A stretch of DNA of 64,000 bases, from contig WNDS01000004.1 of assembly GCA_009912235.1 (NCBI GenBank), forward strand, positions 434,001-498,000, written 5' to 3'. The position numbers and the translations under genes are program-made. This DNA is from Stenotrophomonas maltophilia. Lineage in GTDB: Bacteria > Pseudomonadota > Gammaproteobacteria > Xanthomonadales > Xanthomonadaceae. Positions 36,994-46,651 of the stretch are shown piece after piece (the stretch's first letter is position 1; each line of letters begins with the position of its first letter). Under the pieces are notes generated by a model. That model was given only the letters and a program-made list of their open reading frames with translations. It was not told the DNA's origin and ran no database searches.

Positions 36994-37758
36994 TTACTTC
37001 GCCGGCACTTCGCTGCGGATGCCCATCGCTTCGCGGTAGCGCGTGTACAGCGCCATGACCTTGTCCACGTAGGCCAGCGTTTCGGCGTACGGCGGCACGC
37101 CCTTATAACGGGTGACCGCGCCAATGCCGGCGTTGTAGGCCGCTGCGGCCAGCGGGCGGTTGTTGTCGTAGCGCTGCAGCAGCGCGCGCATGTAGCGGGC
37201 GCCGCCGTTGATCGACTGCTCGGGCGAGAACGGATCGCGCACGCCGTATTCCAGCGAGGTGTCCGGCATCAGCTGCATCACGCCCTGTGCGCCCTTGCTG
37301 GAAACGACCAGCGCATCGAAGTTGCTTTCAGCGTGGGCAATCGCACGCAGCCAGGCATCGTCCACCCCGGTGGCCTTGGCGGCGGCCTTGAACTGTCTGG
37401 CGTGCTGGGCCAGCTGCGGCTTGCCGACCTTGCCCAGGCCTTCGTGTGCGGGTTCACCGGGTGGCGTGGCCACGGTGAATTTCAGGAAGACCCGCGAACC
37501 GGGCTGGTTGCGCGTGGAGTAGACGAGCACGCCGTCCTGCTCGCGCTCGTACAGCACGCCACTGAACACGCCCATGTTGCCCCACAGGTTGGGGGTCTGC
37601 ACCGCGTTATCGTCGATCTCCCTGGCGCTGCAGCGCGAGCCGGGTTCCGGTGCGGTGGCCAGGCTGACCGTGTTGCCCTGCACGCAGCGGTAAACGGTGC
37701 GCGCGCCGGCCAGGCCCGGCAGCAGCAACAGCGCGATGAGGAGGGGGCGGAGGGACAT
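36994..37758 (-). CDS. Exported lytic transglycosylase (SLT family)
   Basis: A 254-residue protein with a signal peptide (MSLRPLLIALLLLPGLAGAR), a short N-terminal beta-domain with a Cys pair (YRCVQGN...SRCSARE), and a C-terminal SLT domain (about 120-250). The catalytic Glu is E144 in RAIAHAESNFDALVVS, with the family motifs GAQGVMQLMPDTS and AAYNAGIGAVTRYKGVPPYA. It cleaves peptidoglycan glycan strands to anhydro-muropeptides in the periplasm. It stands alone with its own promoter. Confidence 0.92.
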   Translation of the reverse strand: MSLRPLLIALLLLPGLAGARTVYRCVQGNTVSLATAPEPGSRCSAREIDDNAVQTPNLWGNMGVFSGVLYEREQDGVLVYSTRNQPGSRVFLKFTVATPPGEPAHEGLGKVGKPQLAQHARQFKAAAKATGVDDAWLRAIAHAESNFDALVVSSKGAQGVMQLMPDTSLEYGVRDPFSPEQSINGGARYMRALLQRYDNNRPLAAAAYNAGIGAVTRYKGVPPYAETLAYVDKVMALYTRYREAMGIRSEVPAK

Positions 37759-37889
37759 GGCGGCCGGATGATCCGGCCGCGCCCGCTAATTCTGGGTGAA
37801 TGGGGTGGGTTTGGCAGGGCTGCGCCCTGCACCTGCCGAGGCAACGTCAACGTCAACTTCAAAAGCGGGCGATCCGTGGGATGGCGGTG

Positions 37890-38033
37890 TGGGCCCGGTT
37901 GAGGGGGACGCTGCAAGTACGTCCATGTAAGCTCGGTCGCCGCATCCATGCGGCTCACGCCCCCTCAACCGGACCCACCCCGCCTTCGACAGTTTCCCGC
38001 TGCTGTTGGTGGGTGCCGACCGTTGGTCGGCAC
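37890..38033. repeat. Long imperfect hairpin plus SMAG element in a 310-bp gene-free gap
   Basis: TGGGCCCGGTTGAGGGG (37890-37906) pairs with CCCCTCAACCGGACCCA (37961-37977) with one mismatch. The 54-nt loop contains a small CCGCATCCATGCGG hairpin. A REP-like GGCAGGGCTGCGCCCTGC lies at 37811-37828, and GTGCCGACCGTTGGTCGGCA+C at 38013-38033. No gene lies in 37759-38068. The element resembles a dispersed intergenic repeat of Stenotrophomonas (recalled, not searched). Confidence 0.7.
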
Positions 38034-38068
38034 GGGGAAACAATGGATGACGGAAGCAAAACGATGAC

Positions 38069-39451
38069 TTACTTCGCGTTCCTGCTCCGCAACCAATACC
38101 CCACGCCCAGCAGCACGAACCACACCGGGCTGGCGATCAGTGCCTGCCGCGTATCGGCCTGCAGGCTCAGCAGCACCAGCACGCCGGCGAAGAACACCAG
38201 GCAGGCCCAGCACATCGCCACGCCACCGGGCATCTTGAAGATCGATGCCGCGTGGCCCTGCGGGTAGCGGCGGCGGTAGACCATGTAGGCCACCAGGATC
38301 AGCGACCACACGAAGATGAAGAGCACCGTCGCCAGCGTCGTCACCAGGGTGAAGGCGGTCACCAGGTTGGGAATCAGGTAGATCAGCAAGGTGCCGCCCA
38401 GCAGGCACAGGCACGAGAACACCAGGCCACGTGCCGGCACCGCTGCACACGACAGCTTGGACAGGCCGCGCGGGGCGTGGCCTTCTTCGGCCAGGCCGTA
38501 CAGCATGCGGCTGGTGGAGAAGATGCCGCTGTTGGCCGAGGACGTGGCCGAGGTCAGCACCACGAAGTTGATCAGGCTGGCCGCGGCGGGAATGCCGGCC
38601 AGCACGAACAGCTGCACGAACGGGCTCTTGTCCGGCACCACCTGGCGCCACGGGGTCACCGCCATGATCGCGATCAGCGCCAGCACGTAGAAGATGATGA
38701 TGCGCACCGGGATCGAGTTGATCGCCTTGGGCAGGTTGCGTTCCGGGTTGGCGGTTTCAGCTGCGGTGGTGCCCACCAGCTCGATGCCCACGAAGGCGAA
38801 CACCGCAATCTGGAAGCCGGCGAAGAAGCCCGCCAGCCCCATCGGGAACATGCCGCCATCGTTCCACAGGTTGGCCAGCGAGGCGGTGTGGCTGCTGGGC
38901 GAAGTGAAGCCCCACGCCACCAGCCCGGCGCCAGTGATGATCAGCGCGCAGATGGCCACGATCTTGATCAGCGCGAACCAGAACTCCATCTCACCGAACA
39001 GCTTCACCGTCACCAGGTTCAGCGCCAGCAGCAGCACCACGCAGGCCAGTGCGGGTACCCACGTGTCCAGCCCCGGGAACCAGAACTGCGCATAGGCGGC
39101 AATGGCGATCACATCGGCAATGGCGGTGACGATCCAGCAGAACCAGTACGTCCACCCGCAGAAGAACCCGGCCCACGGGCCAAGCAGGTCGGTGGAGAAA
39201 TCGATTAAGGATTTGTACTGCAGGTTCGACAGCAGCAGCTCGCCCATCGCGCGCAGCACGAAGAACAGCATGGCGCCGATGATCAGGTAGACGAACACGA
39301 TGGACGGGCCGGCCAGGCTGATGGTCTTGCCCGAGCCCATGAACAGGCCGGTGCCGATGGCCCCGCCGATGGCGATCAGCTGCAGGTGGCGGTTGGACAG
39401 GCTGCGGCGCAGGTGGTCGGGGGCGTCGTCGGTTGGGGCGGGTTGGCTCAT
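38069..39451 (-). CDS. cycA: D-serine/D-alanine/glycine:H+ symporter CycA
   Basis: A 460-residue amino acid permease of the APC superfamily with twelve membrane segments, near-identical in pattern to E. coli CycA: RHLQLIAIGGAIGTGLFMGS, GKTISLAGPSIVFVYLIIGA, GWTYWFCWIV, VAFAFVGIELVGTTAAET-type stretch and SSANSGIFSTSRMLYGLAEE. It imports D-alanine, D-serine and glycine across the inner membrane. Together with dadA-dadX, which lies 30 kb away in this window, it gives a full uptake-and-oxidation route for D-alanine. It is a monocistronic gene. Confidence 0.92.
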   Translation of the reverse strand: MSQPAPTDDAPDHLRRSLSNRHLQLIAIGGAIGTGLFMGSGKTISLAGPSIVFVYLIIGAMLFFVLRAMGELLLSNLQYKSLIDFSTDLLGPWAGFFCGWTYWFCWIVTAIADVIAIAAYAQFWFPGLDTWVPALACVVLLLALNLVTVKLFGEMEFWFALIKIVAICALIITGAGLVAWGFTSPSSHTASLANLWNDGGMFPMGLAGFFAGFQIAVFAFVGIELVGTTAAETANPERNLPKAINSIPVRIIIFYVLALIAIMAVTPWRQVVPDKSPFVQLFVLAGIPAAASLINFVVLTSATSSANSGIFSTSRMLYGLAEEGHAPRGLSKLSCAAVPARGLVFSCLCLLGGTLLIYLIPNLVTAFTLVTTLATVLFIFVWSLILVAYMVYRRRYPQGHAASIFKMPGGVAMCWACLVFFAGVLVLLSLQADTRQALIASPVWFVLLGVGYWLRSRNAK

Positions 39452-39677
39452 GGCTCGGGAAGTCAGGGCGGAATGCCCGAAGGTAGACGGGACGCGGGTT
39501 TCCCGCCAGTTGCGGAAGGGGTGTGAGGGTCACATTCCGTCGCATTCAGCTTGATCTGGCCTGATACCGCACATTGCCCATTCCGTCCGGACGCGTGTCG
39601 TGGTCAGATAGGCCACCGACCAAGGACTGGCCTGCCATGCCTTCTGCCCTGCCCGCCACCTGTCCGGGTGGCCAGCC

Positions 39678-41219
39678 ATGAACCGCGTGCAGATCATCGT
39701 CGTTGGCACCCTGCTGGCCCTGCTGGCGGCGCTGCTGCCCATTGCCGGCATGGTCTACGCCACCTGGGACCGCGCCGTCCGTGTCGAACAACAACGCCTG
39801 CACGGCCTGGCCGAGCGCGCCCTGCTGCGCGCCGACAACTCCTATCACTCCGTGCTGGAAAGCCTGCAGGCCCTGGAAGCCAGCGGCCTGCCGCCGTGCA
39901 GCCCCGAGCATATCCGCCGCATGCAGTCGCAGGTCATGCGCACCAACGGCGTGGACCAGATGGGCTACTTCGAGGATGGCCGCCTGCGCTGCACCTCGTG
40001 GGGCCCGGTCAGCACCACCGTGCTGCAGCCGCGCATGGACCATGTCACCAGCGACGGCGCCGGCATCGCGCTGGATGTGCGCCCGGAGGTCAACGACCGG
40101 CAGCCGGTGATGGCGGTGTTCCTGGGCGCCCACGATGCGCTGGTGGACCCGGCGCGGCTGGTGGATGTCATCGGCGAACCGAAGGTGCGGCTGGCGCTGG
40201 GCACGCCCGACGGCCGCCTGCTGGCCAGCCAGGACGGCGCCGACCGTGCCCTGCTGCTGCAGCTGATGCGCCAGCCCGGCGAAGGGCTGGACGGTGACAC
40301 CCTGTACGCCACCGCGCGCAGCCCAGAATGGCTGGCCATCGCCACCGGCCCACGTAGCGCGCTGCTGCCCACCTTCCTGGAACAGGCCTGGCTATTCGTG
40401 CCCATCGGCCTGCTGATGGCCGCCGGCGCCGTCTCGGTGGTGGTCTGGAAATCACGCCAGCGGATGTCGCTGCGCGGCGAACTGGCCACCGCCCTGCGCC
40501 GCCGCGAACTGTTCATGCACTACCAGCCCATCATCGAACTGGGCACCGGCATCTGCGTGGGTGCCGAAGCCCTGGTGCGCTGGCAGCGCCCCGATGGCAG
40601 CCTGGTGCTGCCGGACCTATTCATTCCCATGGCAGAAGAAGCCGGCCTGATCGCCGATGTTACCGACCTGGTCATCGACCTGGTGCTGGAAGACATGCGT
40701 GAACTGCTGGTGCGCGACCGCAGCGCCCACATCGCCATCAACCTGGCCGCCGATGACATCACCACCGGCCGTGCCATGAAGGTGCTGGCCAAGCGCATGG
40801 CCGGCACCGGCATCCTGCCGCAGCAGATCTGGCTGGAAGCCACCGAGCGTGGCTTCATCGATGTCGACCGTGCGCGCAGCACGCTGGCCATCGCCCGCCG
40901 CGCCGGCCACAGCATCGCCATCGATGATTTCGGCGTGGGCTATTCCAGCCTGCAGTACCTGGCCCAGCTGCCGCTGGATGCACTGAAGATCGACAAGTCG
41001 TTCATCGATGCCATCGGCACCGACAGCGCCACCAGCCCGGTCACCCCGCACATCATCCGCATGGCGCGCGAGCTGGGCCTGTGGGTGGTGGCCGAAGGCG
41101 TGGAAACCGAAGCGCAGCTGGCCTACCTGCACGGGCACGAAGTGCAGTTCGGCCAGGGCTGGCTGTTCTCGCGGCCGCTGCCGCGCGACGAGTTCATCGC
41201 CTACTACGCGCTGCGCTAG
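39678..41219 (+). CDS. CSS-motif EAL-domain cyclic-di-GMP phosphodiesterase
   Basis: A 513-residue inner-membrane enzyme. Membrane helices (residues about 5-27 and 236-256) bracket a periplasmic CSS-type domain with Cys in DGRLRCTSWGP; redox or DSB control of such domains is known in E. coli. The cytoplasmic EAL domain keeps all metal and catalytic residues: GAEALVRW, INLAADD, WLEATERG, DDFGVGYSS, LKIDKSF, EGVETE and FGQGWLFSRP. It is expected to hydrolyse c-di-GMP to pGpG, favouring motility. It stands alone. Confidence 0.9.
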   Translation: MNRVQIIVVGTLLALLAALLPIAGMVYATWDRAVRVEQQRLHGLAERALLRADNSYHSVLESLQALEASGLPPCSPEHIRRMQSQVMRTNGVDQMGYFEDGRLRCTSWGPVSTTVLQPRMDHVTSDGAGIALDVRPEVNDRQPVMAVFLGAHDALVDPARLVDVIGEPKVRLALGTPDGRLLASQDGADRALLLQLMRQPGEGLDGDTLYATARSPEWLAIATGPRSALLPTFLEQAWLFVPIGLLMAAGAVSVVVWKSRQRMSLRGELATALRRRELFMHYQPIIELGTGICVGAEALVRWQRPDGSLVLPDLFIPMAEEAGLIADVTDLVIDLVLEDMRELLVRDRSAHIAINLAADDITTGRAMKVLAKRMAGTGILPQQIWLEATERGFIDVDRARSTLAIARRAGHSIAIDDFGVGYSSLQYLAQLPLDALKIDKSFIDAIGTDSATSPVTPHIIRMARELGLWVVAEGVETEAQLAYLHGHEVQFGQGWLFSRPLPRDEFIAYYALR

Positions 41220-41324
41220 CAGCAGTACGGGCCGGCACGGGAAATGATGCAGAACCCGCGCAGCGTGGACATCGAAAAGACCAGCGAAGCGCACACCGCC
41301 TGACGTGGGCGCGCCAGCCCGCAC

Positions 41325-42508
41325 TCAGTCCCAGGCGCGTGGCCGCCCGGCCAGCCACAGCGCCGCGCCCAGCAGCAGCACCAGCAGCGCCCACGGCAGG
41401 CTGGCGGCACCGCGCGACTGCAGCAGCAGGCCGCCCAGCACGCCGCCAACGGCGATGGCCAGGTTCCAGCCGGTCACCAGCATCGACTGCCCTAGGTCGG
41501 TCGCCGCACCCGCACGGCGCGCCAGCGCTGTCTGGAACAGCGTGGCCGTACCGCCGTAGGCCAGCCCCCACAGCACGGTGGCCCCCAGCAGCACCGCCGG
41601 ATGGGCCGGCCAGCCCAGCAGCAGCGTAGCCGCCAGCAGGAAGCCGACCACGCTGGCCCACAGCAGCGTGCGCAGGTGGCGGTCCACGCCCCAGCCGGCC
41701 AGCGCGATGCCGCCCAGCGAGGCCACGCCGAATGCCAGCAGCAGGCGGTCCAGCCAGCCCTGCGCCGCCGACAGCGCCGCGAACGGGGCGATGTAGGTGT
41801 ACAGCACGTTGTCGCCAGCACGTACAGGAACATCACCACCAGCGTGCTGCGCAGGCCCGGCAGGCGACACACCGTGGACAGTGCCACGCGGCGGCCCCCG
41901 CCGGCGGCCGGCAGCGGCGGCAGTGCCCAGCGCGCATAGCCCGCCAGCAGCAGGGCCAGCACGCTCATCAGCGCGAAGGCCCAGCGCCAGCCCAGCACCT
42001 GGCCCAGCCAGGTACCGGCTGGAATGCCCAGCGACAGCGCCAGCGGCGAGCCCACCATCGCCACCGCAATGGCCTGCCCCTGCAACGCCGGCGCCACCAG
42101 CCGCGCCGCGTAGCTGGCCACCAGCGACCACAGCAGGCCCGCACTCACCCCGGCAATGAAGCGCGCCACCAGGGTCAGCCCGTAGTGGCTGCTCAGCGCG
42201 GTCACCGTGTTCACCAGCGCAAAGCCGGCAATGGCCGCCAGCAGCAGCGCCCGCCGCGGCAGGCGCTGGGTCAGCGCAGTCATCGGCAGGGCCGCCAGCA
42301 GCGAACCCAGCGCATACACCGTCACCAGCTGGCCCACCGCCGCATCGCTCACGCCCAGGCTGTCGCCCATCGGGCGCAGCACGCCGGCAGGCAGCGCTTC
42401 GGTCAGCAGGGTGATGAAGGCACCGCCGGCCAGCGCCAGCAGGCCCGGCATCGGCAGGCGCGTGGCAGTGCCGGCCGGCAGGCTCGCATCGATCGCCGCA
42501 CCGCTCAT
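41325..42508 (-). pseudogene. MFS drug/sugar efflux transporter (AraJ/YdhP type), frameshifted
   Basis: ATG 42508. The first eight or so transmembrane segments read well (GGAFITLLTEALPAGVLRPM, GSLLAALPMTALTQRLPRRA, VARFIAGVSAGLLWSLVASY). The frame shifts at about 41812-41818, after VVMFLYVLA, and the remaining segments continue as DNVLYTYIAPFAALSAAQGW and GIALAGWGVDRHLRTLLWAS to TGA at 41325. A single missing base gives the expected protein of about 394 residues. It is divergent from a LysR gene, the usual arrangement for such pumps. Confidence 0.85.
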
Positions 42509-42785
42509 CGGCGCAGGCCCGGCGGCAGGTGGCAGGGGCGTTGGAAAACAGGCGACATCAGCGGCATCCGTGGAAACGAGGCACCACGGTAGGGAAAGTA
42601 GCCCGCGGAAAAAAGCCCGCTGTGGCTCCCGGCAGAGTGGACCGCACAGTCCGCAGCGCGCGCAGCGGCCGGAACCACGCGTCAGGCCAGCCCGACCCGC
42701 CGCCTGCACCGCAGTGTTGCGTGCAGCAGGCTGCGGCCACCGGCGCGCCGCGCTACCGTGCGCACTCCCCACCGCCGTGCACCCC
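42509..42785. promoter_or_regulatory. 277-bp divergent regulatory gap between MFS pump and LysR gene
   Basis: No gene is seen. The gap separates the divergent starts of the pump gene (42508) and the LysR gene (42786). A LysR-type site (T-N11-A) is expected near either promoter; by eye no perfect palindrome stands out. Confidence 0.4.
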
Positions 42786-43700
42786 ATGTCCGTCCTGCAC
42801 AACCTGGCCAATCTGCAGACCTTCGTGCTGGCCGCCGACAGCCGCAGCTTCGTGGAAACCGCGCGCCTGCAGGGCATCACCGCCTCGGCCACGGGCAAAT
42901 GCGTGGCGCGGCTGGAACACGCACTGGTCGTGCGCCTGTTCCACCGCAGCACGCGCAGCATCACCCTCACTGCCGAAGGCCAGCTGTTCCTGGCGCGCTG
43001 CCGGCGCATCCTGGACGAAGCCGAGGCCGCGCGCGCCGAACTGGCCCAGCAGCGTGCCGCCCCCAGCGGCGTGCTGCGCATCAGCCTGCCGCTGGTGGGC
43101 GACCTGTCACTGCCGCTGCTGGCCGAGTTCATGCACCGCTACCCGCAGATCCGCCTGGAACTGGATTTCACCGACCGCCTGGTGGATGTCATCGAAGAAG
43201 GCTTCGATGCCGTGCTGCGCGTGTCCGAGCCCAGCGATTCACGGCTCAATGCGCGCCGTCTGGGCGTGTTCCCGCGCACGCTGGTGGCCTCGCCGGCCTA
43301 CCTGGCCGCACACGGCGAACCGCGCAGCCCCGCCGACCTGCTGCAGCACCGCTGCCTGCACTACCGCTTTCCCAGCAGCGGAAAGCTCGAGCCCTGGCCG
43401 CTGCGCTGGCCCGACGGGCAGGTGCCGCAGGAGCTGCCGGTGAACATGGTCAGCAACACCGTGGAAGCACGCGTGGCGCTGGCACTGCACGGCTGCGGCA
43501 TCGCCTTCGTGCCCACCCACGCCGTGCAGCACGCACTGGCCGATGGCCGCCTGCGCACCGTGCTGGACGACGCCGTGCATTCCTGCGGCGTGTTCTACCT
43601 GCTGTGGCCCTCCGGCCGCCACGTGCTACCCAAGCTGCGCGTCTTCATCGATTTCATGAGCGAACGCCTGGGCACGCTGCCGGGAACGTTCAGCACCTAG
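42786..43700 (+). CDS. LysR-family transcriptional regulator
   Basis: A 304-residue LTTR with HTH at about residues 5-65 (LQTFVLAADSRSFVETARLQ, CVARLEHALVVRLFHRSTRS) and an effector domain to the end (LRISLPLVGDLSLPLLAEFM, IRLELDFTDRLVDVIEEGFD). ATG 42786 aligns with the family N-terminus. It probably regulates the divergent MFS efflux gene. The ligand is not predictable. Confidence 0.92.
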   Translation: MSVLHNLANLQTFVLAADSRSFVETARLQGITASATGKCVARLEHALVVRLFHRSTRSITLTAEGQLFLARCRRILDEAEAARAELAQQRAAPSGVLRISLPLVGDLSLPLLAEFMHRYPQIRLELDFTDRLVDVIEEGFDAVLRVSEPSDSRLNARRLGVFPRTLVASPAYLAAHGEPRSPADLLQHRCLHYRFPSSGKLEPWPLRWPDGQVPQELPVNMVSNTVEARVALALHGCGIAFVPTHAVQHALADGRLRTVLDDAVHSCGVFYLLWPSGRHVLPKLRVFIDFMSERLGTLPGTFST

Positions 43701-43830
43701 CGCTCTACTGGCTGCTCATTCCTCCAAGAGGCTCGCGACCGATGCGCCAGTGATGCCGCCGTCCCCTGTGACGGCCTGATTCTTCCCGCCCCTGCGTGCA
43801 GGGGGAGTCCAAGGCATCGTTGGAGGTCGC

Positions 43831-45408
43831 ATGACCGCTGCTTTCCTCACGCTTGACCGCGTGTCCTTCCGGCTGGCCAATGGCCGCCCGTTGTTTTCCG
43901 AACTCGATTTCACCTTCGAACCCGTGGCCACCGGCCTGGTGGGTGCCAACGGCGTGGGCAAGAGCGTGCTGGCCCGCCTGCTGGCCGGGCAGCTGGCGCC
44001 CAGCAGCGGCAGCGTGCGCGGCGGTGGCCGCGTGCACCTGCTGCCGGCACTCGGTGCCCACCCCACCGGCAGCGTCGGCGAACTGGCCGGCGTCGGCCCG
44101 GTACTGCAGGCGCTGGCGCGCATCGAAGCCGGCAGCGTCGATGCCGATGACTACACCTGCGTGGGCGACCAGTGGGATCTGCGCGAGCGCCTGCAGCAGC
44201 GCTGGCAGGCGCTTGGCCTGCCGGAAGACCTGGCCCCCGCGCAGCCGGCCGCGCGCCTCAGCGGTGGCCAGGCCATGCAGGTGACGCTGTCCGGCGCCTG
44301 GGCCAGCGGCGCCGACTGGCTGCTGCTGGACGAGCCCAGCAACCACCTCGATGCCCGCCATCGCCTGCAGCTGCACGCACAGCTGCAGCAGTGGAAAGGC
44401 GGCCTGCTGGTGATCAGCCACGACCGCGCGTTGCTGGAACAGATGGCGCAGATCGTCGAACTGGATACGCAGGGCCTGCACCGTTATGGCGGGCCGTGGT
44501 CGCACTACGCGCAGCGTCGCCAGGCCGAACGCGAGGCCGCCGCAAGCGCGCTTGATCACGCCCGTGCGCAGCACCGGCAACAACAGCGCAGCGCGCGTGA
44601 ACAGCACGAACGCCAGCAGCAGCGGCAGGCGCGTGGCCAGCGTGATGCACGCGACGCCAACCAGGCCCCCATTCTGCTGGGCGGCCAGAAGCAGCGCACC
44701 GAGGCCAGCCACGGCCGTGCCCGGCAGATACAGGACGAGCGCCTGCAGGCCAGCGCCGCGCGCGTATGGGATGCCGCAGCCGGCGTGCAGGCACCGGTGG
44801 CGCTGGCGATGTTCGCACCGCACAGCGGCAGCGCCGGCACTGCGTGCGTGTTGCTTGCGCAGGATGTCGTACTGCCCCACGGCCGCAGCGCACCCATCAG
44901 CCTGAACATCCGGCGTGGCCAGCGCATTGCCGTGGTGGGCGACAACGGCGTGGGCAAATCCACCCTGCTGCGCGTGCTGGCCGGCGAGCGCGAGCCGCTG
45001 TCCGGCAGCGTGCAGCGGCTGGCACCGCTGGCACTGCTTGACCAGCAGCTGCTGGGGCTGGCCCCGGACCAGTCCATCCTCGACGCCGTGCAGAACGCCA
45101 ACCCCGGTGCCGACGTGGGCGAACTGCGCACCCGGCTGGCACTGCTGGGCCTGGATGCCCAGCGCATCACCCGCCCCAGCCAGACCCTCAGCGATGGCGA
45201 ACGCCTCAAGGGCGCGCTGGCCGCCGTGCTGTATGCCGACCCCGCACCGGACCTGCTGTTGCTGGACGAACCCGGCAACGCGCTCGACCTGAGCGCACTG
45301 GAGGCACTGGAAACCCTGCTGGCGGCCTATCCCGGCAGCGTGGTGCTGGTCAGCCACGATGCACACCTGATCGAAGCGCTGCAGCCGACGCAGGTGGTGG
45401 CGTTGTAG
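43831..45408 (+). CDS. ABC-F family ATPase (duplicated ATP-binding cassette, no membrane domain)
   Basis: A 525-residue cytoplasmic protein with two ABC cassettes. Cassette 1: Walker A GLVGANGVGKSVL (about 36-48), signature LSGGQAM and Walker B LLLDEPSNHLD. A Gln/Arg-rich linker (about 230-300) follows. Cassette 2: Walker A VVGDNGVGKSTLL, signature TLSDGERLK and Walker B LLLLDEPGNALD. ABC-F proteins act on the ribosome, some giving antibiotic resistance. The altered second signature (LSDGE for LSGGE) and DEPGNALD are unusual, and this is a divergent, resistance-like or regulatory subgroup rather than EttA or Uup. No symbol is assigned. Confidence 0.88.
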   Translation: MTAAFLTLDRVSFRLANGRPLFSELDFTFEPVATGLVGANGVGKSVLARLLAGQLAPSSGSVRGGGRVHLLPALGAHPTGSVGELAGVGPVLQALARIEAGSVDADDYTCVGDQWDLRERLQQRWQALGLPEDLAPAQPAARLSGGQAMQVTLSGAWASGADWLLLDEPSNHLDARHRLQLHAQLQQWKGGLLVISHDRALLEQMAQIVELDTQGLHRYGGPWSHYAQRRQAEREAAASALDHARAQHRQQQRSAREQHERQQQRQARGQRDARDANQAPILLGGQKQRTEASHGRARQIQDERLQASAARVWDAAAGVQAPVALAMFAPHSGSAGTACVLLAQDVVLPHGRSAPISLNIRRGQRIAVVGDNGVGKSTLLRVLAGEREPLSGSVQRLAPLALLDQQLLGLAPDQSILDAVQNANPGADVGELRTRLALLGLDAQRITRPSQTLSDGERLKGALAAVLYADPAPDLLLLDEPGNALDLSALEALETLLAAYPGSVVLVSHDAHLIEALQPTQVVAL

Positions 45409-45470
45409 GCGATGGCGGCGCCGGTTAGTGCTGGCTGTGGGTTGCACGGGCCGTGGGTGTGGAACCGGCT

Positions 45471-45518
45471 GTTGCTCGCCTTGGCCGTTGCTCGCCTTGG
45501 CTGTTGCTTGCGTTGGCT
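45471..45518. repeat. 16-bp tandem repeat, three copies
   Basis: GTTGCTCGCCTTGGCC (45471-45486), GTTGCTCGCCTTGGCT (45487-45502) and GTTGCTTGCGTTGGCT (45503-45518) follow each other exactly, and a partial fourth (GTTGG) leads into a SMAG element. It is non-coding and prone to slippage. Confidence 0.8.
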
Positions 45519-45522
45519 GTTG

Positions 45523-45625
45523 GTAGAGCCGACTGTTAGTCGGCTGCTCCCCCCGGCCACCGCAAACCCGCACCGCTCGTAATTCGCCTATCAACAACAG
45601 CGAGTCGACTAACAGTCGACTCTAC
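45523..45625. repeat. Facing SMAG pair in a 360-bp gene-free gap
   Basis: GTAGAGCCGACTG+TTAGTCGGCTGC (45523-45547) and GAGTCGACTAACAGTCGACT+CTAC (45602-45625) face each other. The whole gap 45409-45768 carries no gene; its end (45700-45768) is AT-richer and should hold the promoter of the DUF2971-like gene. Confidence 0.8.
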
Positions 45626-45768
45626 CGCGTGTTCACCAGGCCACCACAGCCAGGCATCACCCCGCCGAACCGTGCTTCCACACCGGTAGACCCGCGGTGG
45701 CGTTGTAGCGTCGCCATCCGCGATAATTCCAGGTTGCAAAGATGGGATATTTTCGAAGGGACTCTGTT

Positions 45769-46569
45769 ATGACGACGCAATACATCAAGACGCACCTGCT
45801 GCGCTACCTGTCGCTGGAAAAGTTCCAGCTGCTGCTCAGCGATCGCGGCCTGTTCTTCAGCCGTGCGTCTGTGCAATCGGACGAGGACGAAGGGCGCTTC
45901 GATCCTGCCACGCTGTCCAACGCCCTTCGCGAACATGTCGATGAGGCGCATTCCGAGCTGCTCGCCAAGGTAACAAGCCTTGAGGGCGATCGCATCGAGC
46001 TGAACCGGGATACCAGCTTCCTGAGCTGCTGGTACAGCGGCAGCGACGAGTGCAAGGGCATGTGGGACGCATTCGCTGAAGATGGAACCGTCATCCAGAG
46101 CGACAACTGGGCGCTTCAGGATGCGCTGCGCGAGCACGCACGCTACATCACGTACGCCCGGGTGACCTATGACGATCAACTGAAGAAGGTTGCCGTCCAC
46201 GATCCACTTCACGTCATCAATGAAATTTTCGCGGGCGAACGCGAATACCGGGCGATTCTCGATTCGGTCGACATGAAGCTGCTGACCGGTACCGGCGATG
46301 GCCCGGATCTGCGTGTCAATGGCGAGCTTGCCCACCAGAGCCCACTGGCCAGTACGGGCGGCCGCGTGCCCAGCACTGAGGAAATGGAGGCTGCGATCGT
46401 GCGCAAGAGCAATGGCTACGTGGTCAGGTGCGATCTCAACATGCTTGTGCAGCAGATCCGCGTTCACCCGGGCGCGACGGATGCGTTCCGTGCATCCGTG
46501 GAAGCGCAATGTCGTGCAGCAGGCCTGGGCTGCCCGGTGGCACCCTCCGAACTCGACACCCCCGGCTGA
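45769..46569 (+). CDS. DUF2971-like protein of unknown function
   Basis: A 266-residue cytoplasmic protein. The start reads MTTQYIKTHLLRYLSLEKFQ, then LLLSDRGLFFSRASVQSDED, and a central SFLSCWYSGSDECKGMWDAF. This is the DUF2971 pattern of a short N-terminal helix, a Cys-Trp segment and MW(D)AF. An ATG 27 nt upstream is in frame, but GAAGGG lies at correct distance from 45769. These proteins occur in accessory regions with no known role. Base composition is lower in GC than in surrounding genes. Confidence 0.7.
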   Translation: MTTQYIKTHLLRYLSLEKFQLLLSDRGLFFSRASVQSDEDEGRFDPATLSNALREHVDEAHSELLAKVTSLEGDRIELNRDTSFLSCWYSGSDECKGMWDAFAEDGTVIQSDNWALQDALREHARYITYARVTYDDQLKKVAVHDPLHVINEIFAGEREYRAILDSVDMKLLTGTGDGPDLRVNGELAHQSPLASTGGRVPSTEEMEAAIVRKSNGYVVRCDLNMLVQQIRVHPGATDAFRASVEAQCRAAGLGCPVAPSELDTPG

Positions 46570-46651
46570 GCCGGTGTGGCGGGGCGGCCGCAGCAGCCGC
46601 TCCCGTGGTCGCGTTGCGCCGGCTCGTTCCGGCACAACGCCTCCCTCTACC

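Noticed and set aside
43705..45597. 630-codon open frame opposite the ABC-F gene
   Set aside because: Complete ABC motifs are on the + strand; the antisense frame is a GC-bias shadow.
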